NCBI RefSeq assembly: GCF_000527175.1
Contig: NZ_AZUR01000001.1
Coordinates: 2,022,501-2,086,500 of the forward strand
Direction of reading: 5' to 3'
Length of the DNA stretch: 64,000 nucleotides
Origin: Pseudogulbenkiania sp. MAI-1
GTDB taxonomy: Bacteria; Pseudomonadota; Gammaproteobacteria; Burkholderiales; Chromobacteriaceae
Below, piece by piece: positions 9,208 through 15,861 of the stretch; position 1 is the first letter of the stretch; every line of letters starts with the position of its first letter. The position numbers were made by a program, and so were the translations under genes. A model generated the notes under the pieces. It was not told where the DNA came from and did no database searches. It was given only the letters and a program-made list of their open reading frames with translations.

Positions 9208-10311
9208 ATGCCGACCCTCGTATCCCTCCGCCGCTTGCTGCAGCGATGGTTCTGTACCGCGCTGCTCGCCACCGCCGTGGCCTGGCTGCCGGCACCGGCG
9301 CAGAGCGGCCAGTTTTCCGGGCTGGTGGTCTTCGGCGACAGCCTGTCCGATACCGGCAACCTGCTTGCATTGACCAGCCGACTGACCTCCCTCGGCGTCT
9401 TCCCGACGCCATACCCGCCCGACCCGCCGTACGTCCAGGGGCGCTTCTCGAACGGCCCGGTGTGGATCGAGCAGCTTGCCGAGCGTCTCGGCTTCGATGC
9501 AAGCGCGTCGGGAGCGTCGCTCGGCCCGTTGTTCGGCGATCATTTCGTACCGGTCGCAGGTGGCCGCAACTTCGCCGTGGCCGCTGCCCGTACCGGCACG
9601 TCCGGCCTGTTCGAGTCTTTCGGCCTGCCGGTGCCGACCGGCCTGCAGACCCAGGTCGGACTGTTCCTCGGCCAGAACGGCGGCACCGTGCCGGATGGCA
9701 ATGCGCTCTACGTTGTCGTCGCCGGTGGCAACAACATCCGCGACGCGGCGCTCATGCCTGATAAGGCACTGCGTGACGCGGTGGCCATCAACGCGGCCAC
9801 AGCCTACCGCGACGCCATCGCCCGGCTGATCGACGGAGGGGCGAGGACGATCCTCGTCGCCAACGCCAGCGACCTCGGCAAGACACCCGAGGCGCTCTTC
9901 GTCCGCCACAATGCCGCCGCTGCATCGGACGCGACGCATTCCTTCAACACCGCGCTGACACCACTGCTGGCGCGTCTCGAAGCCGACAAGGGCGTGCAGT
10001 TGCTGCGCCTGGACCTGTACGGCCTGCTCGATGCGGTCCATGCGGACGCCACCCGCCATGGCGGCCAAGCCTTCGGCCTCACCAACACGACGGTGCCATG
10101 CCTGGCCGGCTTCGCCGGATCACCCGGCGCCGATTGCCGCGTCTCGCTGTACTCCGACGATCTGCACCCGACGACGGCACTGCATAGCCTGCTGGCCCGG
10201 GCCGCGGCCGCCTGCCGCGTCGGCACCGGCGGCTACCTCGCCGATGCCGCGTCGACGGACCCAGACATTCTCACCTTCAGCCGCTTCTGCTCCCGCAACC
10301 AATCGCCGTGA
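9208..10311 (+). CDS. Secreted SGNH/GDSL esterase-lipase
   Basis: A 367-residue exported hydrolase. A signal peptide (about 1-33, ending APAQS) is followed directly by block I, VVFGDSLSDTGN, with nucleophile Ser45. Block III-like GGNN is present, and the C-terminal SDDLHPT supplies the Asp317/His320 pair of the catalytic triad. The layout matches the esterase domain of GDSL autotransporters and secreted lipases (EstA, phospholipase/acyltransferase class), but there is no beta-barrel domain, so it is probably periplasmic or released. Start ATG 9208 has AAAGGAG upstream. It is the first gene of a tight plus-strand run with the TRAP genes, which suggests it frees an acyl or lipid-derived substrate for uptake (inference). 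Confidence 0.85.
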   Translation: MPTLVSLRRLLQRWFCTALLATAVAWLPAPAQSGQFSGLVVFGDSLSDTGNLLALTSRLTSLGVFPTPYPPDPPYVQGRFSNGPVWIEQLAERLGFDASASGASLGPLFGDHFVPVAGGRNFAVAAARTGTSGLFESFGLPVPTGLQTQVGLFLGQNGGTVPDGNALYVVVAGGNNIRDAALMPDKALRDAVAINAATAYRDAIARLIDGGARTILVANASDLGKTPEALFVRHNAAAASDATHSFNTALTPLLARLEADKGVQLLRLDLYGLLDAVHADATRHGGQAFGLTNTTVPCLAGFAGSPGADCRVSLYSDDLHPTTALHSLLARAAAACRVGTGGYLADAASTDPDILTFSRFCSRNQSP

Positions 10312-10338
10312 TGTTCCCTTCGCCCGTGGAGTACGCCA

Positions 10339-11247
10339 ATGAAACCCTATTCACTGCCACTCGCCTGGCTCACCGCCGTCGCATTGCTGTCCGGCTGTTC
10401 GCTGCAGCGCCTGGCCGTCGACAGAGTCGGCGATGCGCTCGCTGCCGGCGGCACCGCCTATGGCCGTGACGACGACGTCGAACTGGTCGGTGCCGCGACA
10501 CCGTTCGCACTCAAGCTGACCGAGAGCCTGCTGGTCGAATCGCCCGGTCATCGCGGCCTGCTGCTCGCCGCTGCGCGCGGCTTCACGCAGTACGCCTATG
10601 CCTACGTCGAACTGCCCGCCGACGAAGCCGAAGCGCACGATGGCGCCGCCGCCGACACCGCCCGGCAGCGGGCGCGCCGCCTCTATCTGCGCGCCCGCGA
10701 TTACGGCCTGCGGGGGCTGGCGGTGACACACCCGGGCTTCGTCCACTTTGCCGACGAGCCGGAAGCGGCGCTGGATGAGTTCGATCGCGCCGACGTGGCA
10801 TTGCTCTACTGGACTGCCGCCGCCTGGGCCGCAGCGATCGCGCTCGGTCGCGACGATCCGGTGTTGTTAGCCGGATTGCCGCAGGTCGAGCGGCTTGTCG
10901 ATCGAGCGCTGGTACTGGATGAAGCGTGGGGGGAGGGGGCGCTGCAAGTACTCGCCGGCGGCCTGGCCATGGTCAGGCCGGGTGCCGCCGGGCAGCGTGC
11001 CGCTGCCGCGCGGAGACACTTCGAGCGCGCCATGGAGCTGGCAGGAAACCGGCAGGCGGCGCCTTTCGTCGTCTACGCCGAAAGCGTCGCGCTGCCAGCC
11101 GGCCGGCGCGACGAATTTACCCGGCTGCTCGACGCGGCGCTGCGTGTCGACGTGGCGGCGGCCCCCGACGTTCGGCTCGCCAACGCCGTCTTCCAGCGCC
11201 GAGCCCGCTGGCTGCTCGGTCAGGCCGAGCAGTTTTTCCCCGATTGA
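10339..11247 (+). CDS. TRAP transporter TatT-component lipoprotein
   Basis: A 302-residue lipoprotein with a short signal and lipobox ending at Cys20 (LLSGC). The body is almost all helix and resembles the TatT family, TPR-built partners of TRAP binding proteins first described for Treponema pallidum Tp0956. Characteristic segments are GGTAYGRDDDVELVGAATPF and ALKLTESLLVESPGHRGLLLAAARGFTQYAYAYV. TatT forms a complex with the cognate TRAP binding protein (TatP), thought to handle hydrophobic ligands. The gene is followed by the binding protein with a 19-bp gap, as expected. Start ATG 10339 with GGAGTACG upstream. Confidence 0.85.
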   Translation: MKPYSLPLAWLTAVALLSGCSLQRLAVDRVGDALAAGGTAYGRDDDVELVGAATPFALKLTESLLVESPGHRGLLLAAARGFTQYAYAYVELPADEAEAHDGAAADTARQRARRLYLRARDYGLRGLAVTHPGFVHFADEPEAALDEFDRADVALLYWTAAAWAAAIALGRDDPVLLAGLPQVERLVDRALVLDEAWGEGALQVLAGGLAMVRPGAAGQRAAAARRHFERAMELAGNRQAAPFVVYAESVALPAGRRDEFTRLLDAALRVDVAAAPDVRLANAVFQRRARWLLGQAEQFFPD

Positions 11248-11266
11248 CCCGATAAGGAACCCGACC

Positions 11267-12286
11267 ATGCGCCGTTTGCGTTTCTTCCTGCTCATTCTGC
11301 TTGCCTGGCTGGTCGTACTGCCGCCGGCAGCCATTGCCGAGCCGGTGCGCCTCAAGCTCGCCATGCTTGCCCCGAAGGGCTCCATCTTCCACCGTCTGTC
11401 GCTGCGGATCGGGGACGCTTTCCGTGCCGCCGAAGGTAGCGGCTCCGCCTTTGTCGTCTATGCGGATGGTATCCAGGGTGGCGAGGCCGACATTGTTCGG
11501 CGCATGCGCGTCGGCCAGCTCAACGCGGCGATGCTGTCGGTCGTCGGGCTGACCGAAATCGATGCCTCGGCGGCGGCCCTGCAGAAAATCCCCATGCTGT
11601 TCCGCTCGGTCGATGAGGTCGGTTACGTCGGGCGGGCACTGCGTCCGGAGATCGAGCGGCGTTTCGCCGAGCAGGGTTTCATCGCGCTGATGTGGGCCGA
11701 GATCGGCTGGGTGCGCTTCTTCTCGCGTCAGCCCGGCGCCTCGCCTGAGGCGCTGAAGGCACGGCGGATTTTCGCCTGGGCCGGCGATGCCGATCAGGTC
11801 GAGATGATGAAGGGTCTCGGCTATCGACCCGTCGTGCTCGAAACCGCCGACATCATCCCGGGGCTGCAGACCGGACTGATCGACACCGTGCCGGTGATGC
11901 CGGTGTGGGCGCTGGCTACCCAGGTCGATCGCCAGGCACCGTACATGATCGATGTCAAATGGGCTCCGATCGTCGGCGCCCTGGTCGTCACGCGAAGCGC
12001 CTGGGAGGGGATGCAACCCGCCGCGCGCACAGCGCTGCGCCGTGCCGCCGAGGCGGCACGAGGCGAGCTCGTCAGCCAGACGGACCGGGCCGACGCCGAG
12101 GCGGTGGCGGCCATGGTTCGACGCGGCCTGCATGTACAGCGGCCAACACCGGCTGAGGAGGCCGCCTGGCAGCGGCTTGCCGAGCAGGCCTACCCGTTGA
12201 TCCGTGGGCGCACCGTGCCGGCGCCGATGTTCGACGAAGCCTTGCGCCGCATTGCCGAATACCGGCGTGGCGGTGCTCGCCCGTGA
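11267..12286 (+). CDS. TRAP transporter substrate-binding protein (TatP/DctP family)
   Basis: A 339-residue periplasmic binding protein. The signal peptide is about 1-25 (LPPAAIAEP). Family landmarks are LKLAMLAPKGSIFHRLSLRIG near the start, RMRVGQLNAAMLSVVGL, and ETADIIPGLQTGLIDTVPVMP, matching DctP-type solute receptors, especially the TatT-partnered subgroup. It replaces the Arg-carboxylate signature of C4-dicarboxylate receptors with variable residues, so the ligand need not be a dicarboxylate. It lies between the TatT gene and the fused permease. Start ATG 11267 with AAGGAAC upstream. Confidence 0.85.
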   Translation: MRRLRFFLLILLAWLVVLPPAAIAEPVRLKLAMLAPKGSIFHRLSLRIGDAFRAAEGSGSAFVVYADGIQGGEADIVRRMRVGQLNAAMLSVVGLTEIDASAAALQKIPMLFRSVDEVGYVGRALRPEIERRFAEQGFIALMWAEIGWVRFFSRQPGASPEALKARRIFAWAGDADQVEMMKGLGYRPVVLETADIIPGLQTGLIDTVPVMPVWALATQVDRQAPYMIDVKWAPIVGALVVTRSAWEGMQPAARTALRRAAEAARGELVSQTDRADAEAVAAMVRRGLHVQRPTPAEEAAWQRLAEQAYPLIRGRTVPAPMFDEALRRIAEYRRGGARP

Positions 12287-12296
12287 GGTGAGAGCG

Positions 12297-14099
12297 ATGC
12301 ATACCTCTTTTGCTTCACCCTCCGCGGGCCGGCATCCGGAAGACTGGATGCTCGCCTTGGTTCTCGGCATGATGGCGCTGCTGCCGGCCGCCGAGCTGCT
12401 GTTGCGCGCTACGTTCGATACCGGTGTTTTCGGGGTGGCGGCGATCACCCAGCACCTCGGCCTCGTCGTCGGCATGCTCGGCGGCGCTGTCGCGGCGCGG
12501 CAGGGGCAGTTACTCGCCGCGAGCACGCTGCTCTTCCTGTTGCCGCCCCGCCTGCAGGCCGGCGCACATCGTTTTGCCGGGCTCGTGGCCGCTGCCGTCT
12601 GTACCGTCCTCGCCGTCGCTGGCGCCGAGTTCGTCTTTGCCGAACGTCTTGCCGCCAAGACGCTCGCCTACGGTGTGCCGGTCTGGGTCATCGAACTGGC
12701 CATGCCGGCGGGCTTCGCCTGGATCGGCTGGCGCCTCATCGGCGCCGCGGCTCCTGGCACCGGCAGCCGTGTCGTGGCGTTGGCCTGCGGCGGGCTGCTC
12801 GCCGTCATCGCCAGCTTCAACGGAGTGTTGCCAAGGGCGGCTTTTGCCGTCACCGCAACGGGAATCGCTGTTGCCGCGCTCCTCGGCGCCCCGCTGTTTG
12901 CCGTCGTCGGTGGTGTGGCACTGTTGCTCTTCTGGCAGGCCGGCGAACCACTCGCCAGCCTGGCCATCGATCATTACCGGACGGTCGTGAATCCGACGCT
13001 ACCGGCGCTGCCGCTGTTCACGCTGGCGGGGTACCTGCTTGCCGAAAGCCGCGCACCTGAGCGGCTGCTGACGGCCTGCAGTGCCTGCCTCGGCGGCTTT
13101 CGTTACGGCCCGGCACTGGCTGCCATCACCGCCAGCAGCCTGATGACCTGTCTGACCGGTGCGTCAGGGGTGACGATATTGGCGCTCGGCGGCTTGCTGC
13201 TGCCGCTCTTGCTCCGTTCCGGTTTTCCCGAGCGCGGTGCGCTGGGGCTCGTCACCGCGGCCGGACTACCCGGCGTGCTGTTCGCGCCGAGCCTGCCGGT
13301 CATCCTGTATGCGATCGTCGCCGAGGTCGACATCCGCGAGATGTTTCTCGGCACCTTGCTGCCGGCTTTGCTGATGGCGGCGCTGACGCTCGTGTGGGGA
13401 GCGCGGCAGCGCTCGTTGCCGGCGGTCGCATGCGAGCCGGTGCCGCTGCGCGCCGCACTCGTCGGCGCCAAATGGGAACTGGCGTTGCCGCTCATCGCCA
13501 TCGGACCGCTGTTTTCCGGTTTGGCGACGCCGGTCGAGGCGGCGGCGATCACCGCCGTCTATGCCTTCGTCGTCGAGGTGGTAATCCACCGCGACCTGCG
13601 CCTCACCGATCTGCCGCGCGTCTTTAGCGAATGCGGTCTGTTGGTCGGCGGTCTTTTGCTGATACTCGGCGTCGCCCTCGGGCTGACCGGCTACCTCGTC
13701 GACGCCGGCATTCCCGAACGGCTCGCCACCTGGATCCAGGCAACGGTCGGCGGCCCGCTGGCCTTCCTGCTCGCGCTGAACGTCGTGTTGCTCGTCGCCG
13801 GCTGCCTCGTCGACATCTTCTCGGCGACGGTCGTGCTGGCGCCGCTCCTGGTGCCGATCGGCCACGCCTTCGGCCTCGATCCCGTACATCTCGGCGTCGT
13901 CTTCCTGGCCAATCTGGAAATCGGCTATCTGACGCCGCCGGTCGGTATCAACCTGTTCTTCGCCTCGTCGCGCTTCGGCAAGCCTCTGTTCGAGGTGCAC
14001 CGCTCGGTCGTCTCGCTCTTGCCGCTCCTGCTTGCCGGCCTCGTCGCAATCACCTACCTGCCGTGGCTGTCGCTCGCGCTGCCAGGCCTCTTGCGCTGA
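12297..14099 (+). CDS. TRAP permease, fused small (DctQ) and large (DctM) subunits
   Basis: A 600-residue inner-membrane protein. Residues about 1-165 have four hydrophobic helices like DctQ; the rest (about 170-600) is a DctM-like large subunit with roughly a dozen membrane segments, including PLFTLAGYLLAESRAP, GVTILALGGLLLPLLLRSGF and LEIGYLTPPVGINLFF. It carries the substrate in with Na+ in the TRAP family. No separate dctQ gene is present nearby, which fits a true fusion. Start ATG 12297 with GAGGTGAG just upstream, 10 bp after the binding-protein gene. This architecture occurs in the TatT-linked TRAP group as well as in the TAXI group. Confidence 0.87.
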   Translation: MHTSFASPSAGRHPEDWMLALVLGMMALLPAAELLLRATFDTGVFGVAAITQHLGLVVGMLGGAVAARQGQLLAASTLLFLLPPRLQAGAHRFAGLVAAAVCTVLAVAGAEFVFAERLAAKTLAYGVPVWVIELAMPAGFAWIGWRLIGAAAPGTGSRVVALACGGLLAVIASFNGVLPRAAFAVTATGIAVAALLGAPLFAVVGGVALLLFWQAGEPLASLAIDHYRTVVNPTLPALPLFTLAGYLLAESRAPERLLTACSACLGGFRYGPALAAITASSLMTCLTGASGVTILALGGLLLPLLLRSGFPERGALGLVTAAGLPGVLFAPSLPVILYAIVAEVDIREMFLGTLLPALLMAALTLVWGARQRSLPAVACEPVPLRAALVGAKWELALPLIAIGPLFSGLATPVEAAAITAVYAFVVEVVIHRDLRLTDLPRVFSECGLLVGGLLLILGVALGLTGYLVDAGIPERLATWIQATVGGPLAFLLALNVVLLVAGCLVDIFSATVVLAPLLVPIGHAFGLDPVHLGVVFLANLEIGYLTPPVGINLFFASSRFGKPLFEVHRSVVSLLPLLLAGLVAITYLPWLSLALPGLLR

Positions 14100-14117
14100 T
14101 CATCCATGGAGACTGTC

Positions 14118-14714
14118 ATGAACCTCTCGACCCTCACCATCCACCTGATCCTCAGCGGCGTGTTGATCGTCGGTGCCTACCAGTTCTATTTCTGGTGCCA
14201 GCGCAATCCGCTGTTCGAACCGCGCCAGCTTGCTTCGCCGCTCGACGAGCGGATTCCATACCTGCCGCAGTGGGTCTGGATCTACAGTCTGCTCTATTAC
14301 CCGGCGATCCTCTACGTGAACGTCGTGCTGCAGTCCGCCGAGCAGTTTACCCGGGTCGCCTTCAGCTATCTGGCGCTCTTGGCGCTGCAGATGACGTTCT
14401 TCGTCCTGCTGCCGGTGCGCACGCCGCCGCATTGGCGGATGGCGAACGCGGCCGGCTCTTGGTCCGAGCGCTTCCTCGCGCTGGTTCAACGCTACGACGC
14501 GGAGAGCAACAGTTTTCCGAGCATGCACACCTCGGTGGCGATGTTGACCGCGCTGCATCTCGTGCCCGAACTCGGCCTGACGGCCTTCGCTTTCCCGGCG
14601 CTGATCGGATTGAGCTGCCTGTTCACCAAGCAGCATTACCTGGTGGACATCCCGGCTGGCGCCGCCCTTGGCTGGTTTTCCTATGCGCTCTACGCCCACT
14701 TGCTTGCCGGCTGA
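14118..14714 (+). CDS. PAP2-type membrane phosphatase / phosphotransferase
   Basis: About 198 residues with several hydrophobic helices. The PAP2 active-site blocks are visible as SNSFPSMHTSVAM (P-S-M-H) and KQHYLVDIPAGAALGWF (H-x-x-x-D). The usual first block K-x6-R-P is not obvious, as in inositolphosphotransferase (Aur1-like) and some lipid phosphatases. It would act on a phosphorylated lipid or polyprenyl substrate at the outer face of the inner membrane. The start ATG at 14118 has GGAG at 14108-14111; an ATG at 14106 is possible. It is the last gene of the esterase-TRAP run (18 bp after the permease), arguing for a lipid-related job. Confidence 0.75.
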   Translation: MNLSTLTIHLILSGVLIVGAYQFYFWCQRNPLFEPRQLASPLDERIPYLPQWVWIYSLLYYPAILYVNVVLQSAEQFTRVAFSYLALLALQMTFFVLLPVRTPPHWRMANAAGSWSERFLALVQRYDAESNSFPSMHTSVAMLTALHLVPELGLTAFAFPALIGLSCLFTKQHYLVDIPAGAALGWFSYALYAHLLAG

Positions 14715-14739
14715 GCCTGAACCCTGGGCAGGCAGGCTC
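14713..14739. terminator. Hairpin between convergent PAP2 and fdsD genes
   Basis: GAGCCTG (14713-14719) pairs with CAGGCTC (14733-14739) around a 13-base loop, in the 49-bp gap between two convergent genes. There is no clear T-run on either side, so it is at best a weak terminator. Confidence 0.3.
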
Positions 14740-14763
14740 GGCATCTGCTACTCAATACACAAG

Positions 14764-14988
14764 TCAGACCTTCCAGCCCTCGTCCTTGGCCAGCGCTTCG
14801 GTGACGATCTCCTTCAGTTCCGCCTCGCCGCCTTGTTGCAGGCATAGCTGCAGCTCGCGGCGCATGCGCGGCTCCCAGTAGCGTTTGATGTGCTGCACGA
14901 TGCCGGCCAGCGCCTCTTCACGGTCCGGCATGGCCTCGAAGAAGCCGCCGATCTGGTTGGCCATGCGGGCGAGGTGATGTGTATCCAT
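14764..14988 (-). CDS. fdsD: Formate dehydrogenase delta subunit
   Basis: A 74-residue cytoplasmic protein of the FdsD family (MANQIGGFFEAMPDREEAL; HIKRYWEPRMRREL). FdsD is needed for assembly and activity of the soluble Mo-containing NAD-dependent formate dehydrogenase and is usually the last gene of the fds operon, as here. Length is normal. Start ATG 14988 with GAGAACGA upstream, 15 bp after the fdhD stop. Confidence 0.9.
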   Translation of the reverse strand: MDTHHLARMANQIGGFFEAMPDREEALAGIVQHIKRYWEPRMRRELQLCLQQGGEAELKEIVTEALAKDEGWKV

Positions 14989-15003
14989 GATTCGTTCTCG
15001 GGT

Positions 15004-15861
15004 TCAATCGGGGTTCGGAGTAGGGTTGCCGGCCGGGCGGTCGATGCGCTCGGCGTGGCTGTAGGCGACCCAGCGTTCGGGACGGGCGAATCCTACCAGA
15101 CAGAGCCCGGCCTGTTCGGCCAGATCGACCGCCAGCCGGGTCGGGGCGGAGATCGCCACCAAGCTGGAGAAGCCGGCGGTGACGGTCTTCTGCACCATTT
15201 CCATGCTGGCGCGGCTGGTGACCACGACGAAGCCGTCGAGCTCCGTCGGGCGGGAGGCCAGTGCGGCGCCGATCAGCTTGTCGAGCGCGTTGTGGCGGCC
15301 GACGTCTTCGCGCAGCAGCCGTAGCGTGCCGTCGTCGCTGCACCAGGCAGCGGCGTGGGTCGCGCCGGTCGCCTGCTGCAGCAGCTGGTGCTGCCGCAGC
15401 CCGGCCAGGGCCCGCCCGATGGCGTCGGCCTGCAGCGGGCAGGGTTGCGCCAACGGGCGCAGGGGGCGGATGGCGTGCGCCAGGCTCTCGGTACCGCACA
15501 GGCCGCAGCCGGTGCGGCCGGTGAGATTGCGGCGCATTTCCTTGAGCCGGGCGAAGCAGCCCGCCGCGATCTCGAGCCTGACCGTGATGCCGTTGCAGCC
15601 GGTTTCGACCTGGATGTCGAACACTTCTTTCGGCGTGTCGACGATGCCTTCGCTGAGGGCGAAGCCGAGCGCGAAGTCTTCCAGGTCAAGCGGGGTGGCC
15701 AGCATCACCGCGTGCGAGATGCCATTGAATTCCAGCGCCACCGGCACCTCTTCGGCCAGGGTGTCGAGGCCGTCGGCGGCGGCTCCGTCCTGCCAGGTTT
15801 GCACCCGGCGGGTCGAGGCGCCACCGCTCGGGCAGGGCGGGGACTCGGGGGCGCCCATCAT
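15004..15861 (-). CDS. fdhD: Formate dehydrogenase accessory sulfurtransferase FdhD
   Basis: 285 residues. FdhD transfers sulfur from a cysteine desulfurase to the molybdenum cofactor before insertion into formate dehydrogenase. The C-x-x-C pair is visible as GRTGCGLCGTES, followed by the conserved THAAAW, REDVGRHNALDKLIG and VTSRASMEMVQK segments. The start ATG at 15861 overlaps the fdsA stop in an ATGA junction, so translation is probably coupled. An in-frame extension upstream is only the fdsA gene read in another frame. Confidence 0.93.
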   Translation of the reverse strand: MMGAPESPPCPSGGASTRRVQTWQDGAAADGLDTLAEEVPVALEFNGISHAVMLATPLDLEDFALGFALSEGIVDTPKEVFDIQVETGCNGITVRLEIAAGCFARLKEMRRNLTGRTGCGLCGTESLAHAIRPLRPLAQPCPLQADAIGRALAGLRQHQLLQQATGATHAAAWCSDDGTLRLLREDVGRHNALDKLIGAALASRPTELDGFVVVTSRASMEMVQKTVTAGFSSLVAISAPTRLAVDLAEQAGLCLVGFARPERWVAYSHAERIDRPAGNPTPNPD

